DNA from: Polyangium sp. y55x31
GTDB taxonomy: Bacteria; Myxococcota_A; Polyangia; Polyangiales; Polyangiaceae
Length of the DNA stretch: 64,000 bases
NCBI RefSeq assembly: GCF_029946505.1
Contig: NZ_JARZHG010000003.1
Coordinates: 434,001-498,000, forward strand
Reading direction: 5' to 3'
The translations under genes were made by a program, and so were the position numbers. The notes below the pieces were generated by a model. It worked only from the letters and a program-made list of their open reading frames with translations. It searched no databases and was not told the DNA's origin. Every line of letters starts with the position of its first letter. Within the stretch, counting starts at the first letter, position 1. Shown piece after piece: positions 46,769 to 54,711 of the stretch.

Positions 46769-47236
46769 TCACGGCGGGAAGTCGAACGCGCGCACCATGT
46801 CCGCGCCGACGGCGTGGCAATCGGTGCAGATCGACGGCGTGCCCGAGTAGAGCGACTCCCCCTCGGGGCTCCACTCCACGAAGAACCACGCGCCTCCGCG
46901 CTTCTCCATCGCGGCCACGATGTGCGGGCTGCCGTCGTCGTCGAAGCCGTCTTTCACGAGGAGCGATCCGTCGGGCCAGGCCGTGATCTGCGGGCCAACG
47001 AGCGCATCCGCGACCACGTCGTTCATGAAGATCTCGACCGCCGATCCGTGCCGTGCGCTCGAACTTTTCCGCGTCTCGTAGCCCGGTGCGCGCTCCCAGG
47101 TGCGGTACTTCGCGTCCTGGATCCGCGTCCAGAGCTCGCTTGCGCCGTCCGGATCGTCGTCCTGCCGGCAGCCGCTCGACAGCGCGGCGACGAGCGTCAT
47201 CGCCGCGATCCCCAAACATGCCACGAGCCTCGACAT
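46769..47236 (-). CDS. Cytochrome P460-like lipoprotein with CxxCH
   Basis: 155 aa. Type II signal peptide with lipobox SSGC (Cys23). The remainder resembles the cytochrome P460 family: WERAPGYETRKSSSARHGSA, VEIFMNDVVADAL, ITAWPDGSLLVKDGFDDDGS, VAAMEKRGGAWFFVEWSPEG, and a C-terminal CTDCH (Cys137, Cys140, His141) for c-type haem. P460 proteins oxidise small nitrogen compounds or act as haem-based sensors; many homologues in this group are uncharacterised. The Lys that makes the P460 cross-link cannot be assigned by eye. ATG 47236 follows GGGGAGG. The gene upstream on the same strand ends 20 bp away, so they may be co-transcribed. Confidence 0.75.
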   Translation of the reverse strand: MSRLVACLGIAAMTLVAALSSGCRQDDDPDGASELWTRIQDAKYRTWERAPGYETRKSSSARHGSAVEIFMNDVVADALVGPQITAWPDGSLLVKDGFDDDGSPHIVAAMEKRGGAWFFVEWSPEGESLYSGTPSICTDCHAVGADMVRAFDFPP

Positions 47237-47256
47237 GCTGGCCTCCCCGTCCCCCT

Positions 47257-48039
47257 TCACGGCAATGTCGGCGGCGGCGGGAGCGCGCCCCCGCGTCGCA
47301 CGAACGCCACGATCGCCTTCCCCAACGCCTTCTGCGCCTTCTCGCACTTCGGGTTCGTCTGGCCCGCAGAGACGCCTTTGCACTCCTTCTTGTGCTCGGC
47401 GGCGCGGGTCGCGATCTTCTCGTCCTCGAGCAGCGCTTTTTGCACGTCGTCGTCGAGCTTGCGCCACGGGATCTCGGCGTGGAGCGGCTCGGGCGGCACG
47501 CGCATTCGGATCTCCTCGGCCTGGAGCGAGGCGCAGCTCCCGTTCCAGCGCAGCACGTCGTAGCTGCCGCCGCTCGCGCCGCTCACGACCATCCCGCCCG
47601 TGTTCGGCGTTCGCTTCACGAGGATGATCACCTCCTCGTCGAACTCGAGCTTGCTGCTCGAAGACGGCCCTCCGGAGGCGTCCCACGCCTCGGTCGCGCG
47701 GGCCAGATATCCACGCACCCACGGCGTCCCCTTCGCGAACAGGGCGAGCGCCATCTCCGGCATCGCCGCGGCGCAGAGGCGCGTGACGAAGGCGCTCGGG
47801 GGCACGCAGAGGTCCGAGCCCTCGTTCGCGCATGCCGTGGGAAACGCGACGGGCTCTTCCTTCGGCGCGTCGAGGCCGTCGCCGACGTCGACCTTCGGTG
47901 CGGGCTTCTTCTCTTGCGACGCGTCTTTTGCAGGCTCGGCAGATCCGCCGCAGCCGGAGAGGGCCATCGCGAGCGCGGCGGCGCCGAGGACGTAACACCA
48001 CGCGCCACGGCGCGAGGGGTCGGGAAAGGCCACGTGCAT
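47257..48039 (-). CDS. Lipoprotein of unknown function
   Basis: 260 aa. Signal peptide AWCYVLGAAALAMALSGCGG with lipobox Cys30. After a charged linker the mature protein has several Cys (CANEGSDLCVPP, RLCAAAMPEMALALFAKGTP), a strand-rich middle (DEEVIILVKRTPNTGGMVVS; SYDVLRWNGSCASL) and a Lys/Glu-rich helical C-terminus. I do not recognise the family. ATG 48039 was chosen for the signal peptide; the frame extends upstream without coding character. It starts divergently from the lipase gene and probably forms an operon with the P460-like gene downstream. Confidence 0.75.
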   Translation of the reverse strand: MHVAFPDPSRRGAWCYVLGAAALAMALSGCGGSAEPAKDASQEKKPAPKVDVGDGLDAPKEEPVAFPTACANEGSDLCVPPSAFVTRLCAAAMPEMALALFAKGTPWVRGYLARATEAWDASGGPSSSSKLEFDEEVIILVKRTPNTGGMVVSGASGGSYDVLRWNGSCASLQAEEIRMRVPPEPLHAEIPWRKLDDDVQKALLEDEKIATRAAEHKKECKGVSAGQTNPKCEKAQKALGKAIVAFVRRGGALPPPPTLP

Positions 48040-48195
48040 GCGCTCCAAGCTATCCGAACGTCCCGCGCGTCGGGGCGTAAAGTCGGCGCTTCGGCGGGTG
48101 GAAGCTCGTCTTCCCAGGGCCGGCCATTCTTGACGCGACGAGGGCGTCGTTCGACGCTCGTCAGGCTGCCTTCGCACGCCTCTGGAGGGATGGAT

Positions 48196-49323
48196 ATGCG
48201 CTTGCTCGATCGGAAGCTCGCCGCGCGCGCGTGGCCAACGTGCGCGCTCGTTTTGATGGGCCTCGCCGCCGCTTGTGGTTCGAGCGGAGAAACCACGTCG
48301 AGCGGGCTACCGTCCGGCGGCAACGGGGGCAGCGGGGGCGTGCTCACGGGCGTGGGCGGAGGGGGCGCGGGCGGCGCGTCGTCCGTGTCGTCGTCGAGCT
48401 CGAGCGGCGAAGGCGGCTCGGGCGGAGGCGAGGTGAAGCTCGGGCCGCCGTATCCGATCGTGCTCTCGCACGGATTCTTTGGGTTCGAAGATTTCGCCGG
48501 GGTCGGGTTCGTGACCTACTTCTACGAGGTCAAAGACCACCTCGCGTCGCAGGGCGAGGTCCTCGTGTTCACGCCGGCGGTCGATCCGTTCAACACCTCG
48601 GACTACCGCGGCGCGCAGCTCGTCGAGCACATCGAGCAGATCCTCGCGATCACCGGGCACGCGAAGGTCAACATCATCGGCCACTCGCAGGGCGGGCTCG
48701 ACGCGCGCGTCGCGGCGAACCTCCGGCCCGACCTCGTGGCCAGCGTGGTCACGGTCGCGACGCCGCACGGCGGATCCCGCGTCGCGGACATCGCGCTCGA
48801 TCTCGTGAGTGATCCGGACGCGCAGGCCGTCGTGAGTGATCTGCTCGAGCTCATCGGCGCGCCGCTCTACGACGAGTTCGGCGAGCAGACGAACGTGTGG
48901 AAGCCCCTCGAGTTATTCAGCCAGCCCGGCATTGCCGCTTTCAACAAGGCGCATCCGGACGAGCCCACCGTGTTTTACGCCTCGATCGCGGGCCGCACGG
49001 ATCTCCACTACGGCGACAACGTCTGCCATGCCGACGTCTCCCTGCCGTTCATCGACGAGTGGCAAGGCAAGCTCGACACGGTGGATCCGCTGCTCTCGCT
49101 CTTCGAGACCATCCTCGACGGTGGCTTCGGCGATCCGTATCCGAACGACGGGCTCGTGCGCGTCGTCGATTCGAAGCGCGGCGAGTTCTGGGGCTGCTTG
49201 CCCGTCGATCACCTCGACGAGATCGGCCAGCTCTTCGGCGACGCGCCCGGCATCGGCAACGGTTGGAAGCACAAAGCCTTCTACGCCGACGTGGTGGCCG
49301 AACTGCGCAAGCGCGGATTTTAG
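48196..49323 (+). CDS. Secreted lipoprotein triacylglycerol lipase / esterase (alpha/beta hydrolase)
   Basis: 375 aa. Signal peptide with lipobox AAAC (Cys27), then a Gly/Ser linker up to residue about 75. The hydrolase domain starts YPIVLSHGFFGFEDFAG (oxyanion-hole HG), followed by the nucleophile elbow IIGHSQGGLDAR (Ser164) and VTVATPHGGSRVAD, typical of Burkholderia/Pseudomonas-type lipases. Candidate catalytic Asp and His lie near NDGLVRVVDS and LPVDHLDEIG. It would act on lipids or esters at or outside the outer membrane. ATG 48196 sits six bases after GGAGGG; the ATG at 48190 is too close to that site. Confidence 0.88.
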   Translation: MRLLDRKLAARAWPTCALVLMGLAAACGSSGETTSSGLPSGGNGGSGGVLTGVGGGGAGGASSVSSSSSSGEGGSGGGEVKLGPPYPIVLSHGFFGFEDFAGVGFVTYFYEVKDHLASQGEVLVFTPAVDPFNTSDYRGAQLVEHIEQILAITGHAKVNIIGHSQGGLDARVAANLRPDLVASVVTVATPHGGSRVADIALDLVSDPDAQAVVSDLLELIGAPLYDEFGEQTNVWKPLELFSQPGIAAFNKAHPDEPTVFYASIAGRTDLHYGDNVCHADVSLPFIDEWQGKLDTVDPLLSLFETILDGGFGDPYPNDGLVRVVDSKRGEFWGCLPVDHLDEIGQLFGDAPGIGNGWKHKAFYADVVAELRKRGF

Positions 49324-49639
49324 CCGCAACGCGCAGAGCACGATCGGAACAAGGTAGCAGTTTTCCGGCGGCCCGCGCGCGTCCCGCACGCGCTATCGAC
49401 GAGAACGACGTGGACGAAGCGGCGATGGCTTGACGCTTCTTCGTCTTCTCCCGCGGCTCGTTTCCCTTATTCGTTCCCTTGTTTGGGGCGAACTTGTGCT
49501 CGGGTGCGGTTTCCCACAGCTCGCCGCCATGGCGAAGATCCTTTTCGCGTGCCGGTGCCGGCAGCAGTCGTCTTCCGATTGCGGTTCGTGTATATCCTGA
49601 GCGTCTGCGCGTGCGTCGTCGGCTCCGTCGGAGGCGAGT
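49324..49639. other. Intergenic region upstream of the stressosome operon
   Basis: 316 bp without a supported gene. The final 60 bp contain TATATCCT (about 49591-49598), a possible -10 element, but no good -35 at the right distance. This is the expected place of the operon promoter. No hairpin with a T-tract was seen after the lipase stop. Confidence 0.4.
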
Positions 49640-50647
49640 TTGGAAGAGGGTAACCAAGGTTCGGAGATCGAGCGGCTGAAGGCCGAATTGGCGGCCCTTC
49701 AGCAGAAGCTCGAGGAGCGTGAGCGCTCCGAAGCCTCGCTGCGCGCAGAGAACGAGTCGCTGCGCGCGTTCTTCCGGCAGCTCCCGATCGCGGTGTGGGC
49801 GACGGACCTTTCGGGCAACGTGATCATGGGCAACCCCGAGTCCGATCGGCTCCTCGGGGTCCCCGAGACGAAGCCCACGGCCCTGCCCGTGGAGGACTGG
49901 GGCGACGGGGCCATCTACCTGCACGCCGACAGGAGCACGCCTTATCCGGTGGAGGACCTGCCGCACGCGCGCGCGCTCCGCGGCGAGACCGTCCGGACGG
50001 CCGAGCTCTACTTCCGCAACGAAAACGTCCCCGACGGCGTATGGCTCGAGGTGCACTCGGCGCCGCTGCGTGACGCGTCCGGCAAGCAGACGGGCGCGGT
50101 TTCGGTGTTCATCAACAGCGAGGCGCGCAAGAACTTCGAGGAAGAGGTCGCGCTGCGCAACAAGGAGCTCGTCGCCAGCGAGTCGGAGAAGTCGGAGCTC
50201 ATCGCGCGGCTCAGGATGGCCGTGCAGGAGCTCTCGACCCCGATCCTGACCCTCTGGGAGGACGTGCTCGCGCTGCCCGTGATCGGCGTCGTCGATTCAC
50301 GGCGGAGCGCGGAGATGATGGAGCGACTGCTCGACGAGATCGTGCGTAGTCAGTCGCGGTTCGTCATCATCGATCTCACGGGCGTCGAGGTGATCGACAC
50401 CTCGACCGCCGATCACTTCATGAAGCTGGTCAAGGCCGTCGGGCTGATCGGCGCGCGTTGCGTGCTGACCGGTATCCGGCCCGCGGTCGCGCAAACGTTG
50501 GTCGATCTCGACGTCAACTTTGGCCAGCTCGAGACGTTGCGAAACTTGAAGCACGGACTTCGCTACTGTCTGCGGTGGCTCGATGCCGAGGATACCGGGC
50601 AAAACACGGTGAGCGAGGGCGAGGCCAGGAGGGCCCGATGGTCATGA
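49640..50647 (+). CDS. RsbR-like stressosome protein (PAS + STAS)
   Basis: 335 aa. N-terminal coiled coil (IERLKAELAALQQKLEERER), then a PAS domain (about 45-160: FFRQLPIAVWATDLSGNVIM, DGVWLEVHSAPLRDASGK, GAVSVFINSEA), a helical linker, and a STAS domain (about 205-320). The STAS part has the RsbR signature: ELSTPILTLWEDVLALPVIG, FVIIDLTGVEVIDTSTADHF and LTGIRPAVAQTL. The Thr residues in DTST and AQTL correspond to the phosphorylated Thr of Bacillus RsbR. The PAS would sense a ligand or redox signal. TTG start at 49640 with GGAGG at 49630-49634, five bases away. The next gene overlaps by 10 bp. Confidence 0.9.
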   Translation: MEEGNQGSEIERLKAELAALQQKLEERERSEASLRAENESLRAFFRQLPIAVWATDLSGNVIMGNPESDRLLGVPETKPTALPVEDWGDGAIYLHADRSTPYPVEDLPHARALRGETVRTAELYFRNENVPDGVWLEVHSAPLRDASGKQTGAVSVFINSEARKNFEEEVALRNKELVASESEKSELIARLRMAVQELSTPILTLWEDVLALPVIGVVDSRRSAEMMERLLDEIVRSQSRFVIIDLTGVEVIDTSTADHFMKLVKAVGLIGARCVLTGIRPAVAQTLVDLDVNFGQLETLRNLKHGLRYCLRWLDAEDTGQNTVSEGEARRARWS

Positions 50648-51066
50648 TGATGGAAACGCAGCGGATCCCGATCGTACGCCTGTCTGGAAAGTTGATCGTA
50701 TCGATCCAGACCGCGCTTTCGGACACCGTGGTGGATCGGCTGCAGCAGGACGTCGCGGCCGCTTGCGAGCGTGGTGACGCGCGCGGGCTCGTCGTGGACG
50801 TCTCCGGCGTCGACGTGCTCGACAGCTACATCACGCGCAGCCTGCGCGACCTCGCGGTCATGGCGAGGCTGATGGGCGTGGAAACCGTGGTCTGCGGCCT
50901 CCGGCCGGCCGTCGCGATGACGCTCGTCGAGATGGGCATGGAGCTGCCCGGCGTGCGCACCGCGCTGAACCTCGACCGCGCCCTCGCGCTGCTCGATTCA
51001 CTCCAGCCCGAGGGGCTGCCGAACGACCTCGCCGGCGAAGGGGACGAGTGGGAGGGCGAGGCGTGA
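50638..51066 (+). CDS. rsbS: RsbS-like STAS antagonist (stressosome scaffold)
   Basis: 142 aa, single STAS domain: ETQRIPIVRLSGKLIVSIQT, GLVVDVSGVDVLDSYITRSL and VCGLRPAVAMTLVEMG. Ser63 in LDSYIT matches the phosphorylated Ser of RsbS, so it can bind and be phosphorylated by the kinase encoded next. With RsbR it forms the stressosome shell that sequesters RsbT. ATG 50638 follows AGGAGGG and overlaps the rsbR-like gene's end. It has a longer acidic C-terminal tail (GEGDEWEGEA) than Bacillus RsbS. Confidence 0.92.
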   Translation: MVMMMETQRIPIVRLSGKLIVSIQTALSDTVVDRLQQDVAAACERGDARGLVVDVSGVDVLDSYITRSLRDLAVMARLMGVETVVCGLRPAVAMTLVEMGMELPGVRTALNLDRALALLDSLQPEGLPNDLAGEGDEWEGEA

Positions 51067-51112
51067 CCCACGTCTTCCGGACGACGCGGTGGTGGAGGAG
51101 GAGGCGCGATCG

Positions 51113-51793
51113 ATGAACGAGATCGCGGGGGAAATCCTCGCCATCTTGCGGCGGTACCTCTCGGAGCCGACGAGCCGCTCGTTGCTCACGTCCGCCGCAA
51201 GACGAGCGAACGTGAGGCTCGAGATGCTCGCGCGCTCCGAGATCCCGCAGCTCGTCCAGCAGCTCGGTCCGGGCTTGAACATCTTCTTGCAGGAGCCCGA
51301 GAAGCTCCAGAACTGCAAGAGCCTGCTCGCGCTCGTGGCCGTGGAGAACGCTCCATCGATCCCCATGGAGCCCCCGCAGCAGCAGGCCGAGTCGCGCCCC
51401 GATGGCATCAGCGTGCCGATCCGCGCCGAGCACGACGTCGTTCGTGCCCGCACGCTCGGCAAGGACATGGCCAAGCAGCTCGGCTTCTCCGAGGTCGTCC
51501 AGACGAAGGTCGCGACGGCCGTCTCCGAGCTCGCGCGTAACATCTTCCAGTACGCAGGGACCGGCGAAATCCGGATCCGGCGGATCGAAGGCAAGAAGCG
51601 CGGCATCGAGGTCGTGGCCCGCGATCAGGGTCCCGGCATCTCCGATCCGGCGTTGATCCTGAGCGGCGCCTACCGCTCGAAATGGGGCATGGGCGCAGGC
51701 CTCCGCGGCACCAAGCGGCTCGTCGACGAGTTCGAGCTCGACACGCACCCCGGCCTCGGCACCACGGTCCGCATCCGAAAGTACGCCGAGTAG
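51113..51793 (+). CDS. rsbT: RsbT-like switch kinase with an extra N-terminal domain
   Basis: 226 aa. The C-terminal ~130 residues form a HATPase of the RsbT/RsbW type: VVRARTLGKDMAKQLGFSEV, N-box ATAVSELARNIFQYAG, G1-box VARDQGPGI, and GMGAGLRGTKRLVDEF. Bacillus RsbT is only about 133 aa. The ~95 extra residues at the N-terminus (NEIAGEILAILRRYLSEPTS, LGPGLNIFLQEPEKLQNCKS) are helical and end in a Pro/Gln linker, so this kinase has a fused domain of unknown role. It would phosphorylate RsbS/RsbR to free itself. ATG 51113 has GGAGG eight bases upstream; a GTG at 51089 is the alternative. Confidence 0.88.
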   Translation: MNEIAGEILAILRRYLSEPTSRSLLTSAARRANVRLEMLARSEIPQLVQQLGPGLNIFLQEPEKLQNCKSLLALVAVENAPSIPMEPPQQQAESRPDGISVPIRAEHDVVRARTLGKDMAKQLGFSEVVQTKVATAVSELARNIFQYAGTGEIRIRRIEGKKRGIEVVARDQGPGISDPALILSGAYRSKWGMGAGLRGTKRLVDEFELDTHPGLGTTVRIRKYAE

Positions 51794-51796
51794 CCC

Positions 51797-52366
51797 GTGG
51801 ATATAGGCACGGCAGAGCGCCCCGCAGATGGGGAAACCGTCTGCGGCGACGCACACCTCATTCTTGAGCGCAAGCCCCGCACGCTCATCCTCGTCGCCGA
51901 CGGCCTCGGCCACGGCCCCCACGCGGCGCTCGCCGCCTCGACGTTGTGCAAGTACATCGAAGAGCACGCCGAAGAGCCGCTCGAGATGCTCCTGCGCGGC
52001 GCCGACAGGGCCGTGGCGAGCACGCGCGGCGCCGCCGTGATGCTCGCGCGCGTCGACATGCAGACCGCGACACTCGACGTCGCAGGCGTCGGCAACGTCG
52101 CGCTCCGCTCGTGGAGCAAAGAAAAGATCCAGCCGCTGCCCGCGCGCGGCGTGCTCGGCCGCGGCATCCGCCACGTGCGGATCTTCCGCTACGGCCTCGT
52201 GCACGGCGACATGTTCGCGCTCTATACGGACGGCATCTCCGGCAGCTTCGACATCGATCAGGTCAAGCATCAGAGCGCCACGGCGATCGCCCGCTCGGTC
52301 CTCGAGGGCTATCGCAAGTCTCACGACGACGCGACGTGCGTGGTCGTGCGATACCTGGATCGCTGA
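51797..52366 (+). CDS. rsbX: RsbX/SpoIIE-type PP2C phosphatase
   Basis: 189 aa, a compact PP2C-like serine phosphatase: GETVCGDAHLI, LILVADGLGHGPHAALAAST, VMLARVDMQTATLDVAGVGN, FALYTDGISGSF and HDDATCVVVRYL contain the metal-binding Asp residues of the family. In stressosome operons RsbX resets the switch by dephosphorylating RsbS and RsbR. GTG start at 51797, three bases after the kinase stop; the short spacing suggests coupling. The stop overlaps the next ATG (TGATG). Confidence 0.9.
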   Translation: MDIGTAERPADGETVCGDAHLILERKPRTLILVADGLGHGPHAALAASTLCKYIEEHAEEPLEMLLRGADRAVASTRGAAVMLARVDMQTATLDVAGVGNVALRSWSKEKIQPLPARGVLGRGIRHVRIFRYGLVHGDMFALYTDGISGSFDIDQVKHQSATAIARSVLEGYRKSHDDATCVVVRYLDR

Positions 52367-52875
52367 TGCCGAAGCTTGCTCCGATCGTGCCCGAGCCGCT
52401 CTCGTTCGACATCGGCAACGAGCACGATCGCTTCTGGTGCGCCGCGGAGGGCCGCCGGTACGCCGCCGTGATCGGCTTCGACGCCAAGGCCCAGGGCGAG
52501 GTCGCGATCTGCATCGCCGAGCTCGTCTCGAACGTCGCCAAGTTCGCGGGGCAAGGCACGCTCGCGCTCTCGACCGTGACCGAACCGCGCCTCGGCATCC
52601 GCATCGTCGTCGAGGACGCGGGCCCCGGCATCGACAACCCCGCGAGCGTGTTCGAGGACGGTTTTTCCGAGGGGCGCAGGCTCGAACCGGGCACGCAGAG
52701 GCGCATCGGGCAGGGGCTCGGCGTCGGGCTCGGCGCCGTGGCGCGCATGATGAGCCACGTCGAGATGGAGAACGTGCCGAGCCGCGGCCTGCGCGTCGTC
52801 TGCATCAAGTGGCTCGATCCGCCGCGCGGCGGCTCCGGCCCGTACCCGGCGTCGGGGCCGAGCAGCGCGCGCTAA
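52366..52875 (+). CDS. Second RsbT/RsbW-family HATPase (anti-sigma type kinase)
   Basis: 169 aa. HATPase features: N-box EVAICIAELVSNVAKFAG, G1 IVVEDAGPGID, and GQGLGVGLGAVARMMSHVEM. It is diverged from the RsbT-like kinase two genes upstream, and lacks its N-terminal domain. RsbT paralogues of this kind are found downstream of rsbX in stressosome operons of Gram-negative bacteria. No RsbV, sigma-B-type factor or RsbU follows, so the target of this second kinase is not encoded in the window. ATG 52366 overlaps the rsbX stop by one base. C-terminus is a flexible Pro/Ser/Gly tail. Confidence 0.86.
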   Translation: MPKLAPIVPEPLSFDIGNEHDRFWCAAEGRRYAAVIGFDAKAQGEVAICIAELVSNVAKFAGQGTLALSTVTEPRLGIRIVVEDAGPGIDNPASVFEDGFSEGRRLEPGTQRRIGQGLGVGLGAVARMMSHVEMENVPSRGLRVVCIKWLDPPRGGSGPYPASGPSSAR

Positions 52876-52995
52876 CAGCCTGTGGACTTATCTGCTGCGC
52901 GCCCCGAATCGTCGGTCGACATCGCTCGAAATCCTTCAGGATTCCTCGCTCCGTCGCCCTAGCTTCGGGGCGCTCGCGACGATAATTCCACAGGC
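52874..52995. repeat. 122-bp imperfect inverted repeat between convergent genes
   Basis: Left arm 52874-52906 (CAGCCTGTGGACTTATC, then GCGCCCCGAA) and right arm 52962-52995, whose reverse complement begins CAGCCTGTGGAATTATC and also ends GCGCCCCGAA. The loop holds a further small palindrome, AATCC-TTCA-GGATT, with partial pairing between. The whole could fold into one long hairpin. It lies between the convergent HATPase and SGNH genes, so it may act as a two-way terminator or be a small palindromic repeat element (MITE/REP-like). Confidence 0.75.
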
Positions 52996-53006
52996 TGCTA
53001 ACTCGC

Positions 53007-54701
53007 TCAGCGAGGCGCGGCGCGTCCGCCCCGCGCGAGGAAGGCCTCGTAGCCCTCCATCAACGCGAGGTAGATCCAGCCGCCGAGCACCTCGGCGCCG
53101 GCGCTCGACGGATGCGCGAGATCGGCCCCGCCGAGGCCACGCTGCACCCACACGCCCATCGAGCCGAGACCGCCCATCGCGCTCAGCGTGTCCCAGTATC
53201 CGCAACCGACCTCGGCCGCGACCTTGCGCTGGATCGCCGCGAGCTTCGGCACGACGGGGCGGCTCGAATAGCCCGTGCCCTTCTTGTCGGCGCGATCCAT
53301 CGGCCCGACGAGCAAGCACGAGCCCTGCGGCAACGCCGCGCGCACCTGCACGAGCACGGCCTTCATCGTGGACTCGTACTGATCGAGCGGAAAGAGCTCG
53401 CCGTCTTCGCTCTCGTTCATGCCGTACTGGAAGACGGTGAGCGCAGGATCGCGCGTCTTCAATTGCTCGGCGAAATGCGCGTCGTCGCTCTTGTCGAGGA
53501 AGCGGATGCGGCAGCCCTGGATGCCGATCGCGTCGAGCACGACGCCGGGGACGTCGCGCTCCATCGTCACGCCGAACGCGCGCACGCCCGGCCCCTCGGC
53601 GCGCACTTCGAGCTCGTGCGGGCCGTCGGGGACCTCGTAGACACGATGCCGCGACGCCGACGTCTCCGCGCGCGTCTCGATGGTCTCGCGCGGCGCGCCG
53701 TCGATGCTCACGGTCATCGGCGCGCCGCCTTCATGCTCGAGATAGCTCACGGCGAAGCGCGAGACGGCGCGGCCGAAGGTGCCGGTCTTCGTGGTCGAGA
53801 AGCGCGAGAAAGCGCCTTTGCCTTGCGCGCGGAACGAGACGCCGCCGAGGCCGTAGAAGCCGTCTTTCGCGTAGGGGCCGACGACGCGGCTGACCTGCCA
53901 GCCCGGCGCCGCGAAGCGCACGACGTCGTTGTGGAAGTAGCCGGGCCAGGCGTTCGCCATGAGCATGAAGCCATGGCCCGCGTCGCCGAAGCGGCGCTGG
54001 AGCTTGCGGCGCAACGTCGCCGTGACGAAGTCGCTCGCCACGATCGAGTCGCCGAAGTAGGTGACGCGCGCGATCGCCTTCGGCTCCTTGCGCTCGACGG
54101 CGGCGAGGCGGCCGTAAAACGCGTCGAGCGCGTGGCCCGAGGGATCCTCGATCGATCGCGGGGGTTTTCCCGTCTCGGTGGTGCTCGCCGCGGGCACGAT
54201 CTCGGCTGCGGCGGGCGGGAGCGCGACGTCTTCGGGCTGGCGCAGCTCGGCCTGCTCCGTCGTCTCCATCGCGAGCGCCGTTTCGCCGACGGAGGCCGTG
54301 GGCTCGGGCGTGGACGACACCGCGACGAGGCCTTCGCCCTCGGGCAGCGGCGTGAGCAAGCGCAAGCGCGCGAGCGACGGGAAGAAGTAGGGGAGCGCGA
54401 CGAGCGCGGCGAGCGTGACGAGCGCGATCGCGGACGGCGAGTAGAGCCCGTTGATCCGCGGCGCCTCGGGTTCGTCCGTCGCCGCGGCGGGCCGCGCCGC
54501 CGCCTCCGTGGCCGAAGGCGCGACGCTGGGCGTTTCCTTGGCCTCGGACGCGTCCTTGGCCAGCGGCGCGTTCTGCGGCGCTTCCTGCGGCGCAGGGGCC
54601 GCCTTCGGCGTCGCCTCGGGCGCTCGGGCGTTCGGGAGAGACTTCTTGGCTTGCGCGCGCGGGGCGGGTTTTTCCGCGCGGCGCCGACGACGACCGGTCA
54701 T
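53007..54701 (-). CDS. Membrane-anchored SGNH/GDSL-family hydrolase
   Basis: 564 aa. A basic, Pro/Ala-rich cytoplasmic N-terminus (about 1-85) precedes one membrane segment (PSAIALVTLAALVALPYFF, about 88-107). A Pro/Ala-rich linker leads to the SGNH domain from about 205: block I YFGDSIVAS (Ser about 216), block III-like FQYGMNESED, and block V DLAHPSSAGAE (Asp-x-x-His, about 525). This is the layout of bacterial acyl- or peptidoglycan O-acetyl-esterases related to PatB/Ape. A carbohydrate-binding-like beta domain is inserted between blocks I and III. Periplasmic esterase activity on an envelope polymer is inferred. It lies 10 bp after the FHA gene on the same strand. Confidence 0.85.
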   Translation of the reverse strand: MTGRRRRRAEKPAPRAQAKKSLPNARAPEATPKAAPAPQEAPQNAPLAKDASEAKETPSVAPSATEAAARPAAATDEPEAPRINGLYSPSAIALVTLAALVALPYFFPSLARLRLLTPLPEGEGLVAVSSTPEPTASVGETALAMETTEQAELRQPEDVALPPAAAEIVPAASTTETGKPPRSIEDPSGHALDAFYGRLAAVERKEPKAIARVTYFGDSIVASDFVTATLRRKLQRRFGDAGHGFMLMANAWPGYFHNDVVRFAAPGWQVSRVVGPYAKDGFYGLGGVSFRAQGKGAFSRFSTTKTGTFGRAVSRFAVSYLEHEGGAPMTVSIDGAPRETIETRAETSASRHRVYEVPDGPHELEVRAEGPGVRAFGVTMERDVPGVVLDAIGIQGCRIRFLDKSDDAHFAEQLKTRDPALTVFQYGMNESEDGELFPLDQYESTMKAVLVQVRAALPQGSCLLVGPMDRADKKGTGYSSRPVVPKLAAIQRKVAAEVGCGYWDTLSAMGGLGSMGVWVQRGLGGADLAHPSSAGAEVLGGWIYLALMEGYEAFLARGGRAAPR

Positions 54702-54711
54702 CGGCGCGCGC

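Noticed and set aside
49585-49600. Clear promoter for the stressosome operon
   Set aside because: A TATATC -10-like element is present but no -35 at suitable spacing, so it is only mentioned in the gap entry.
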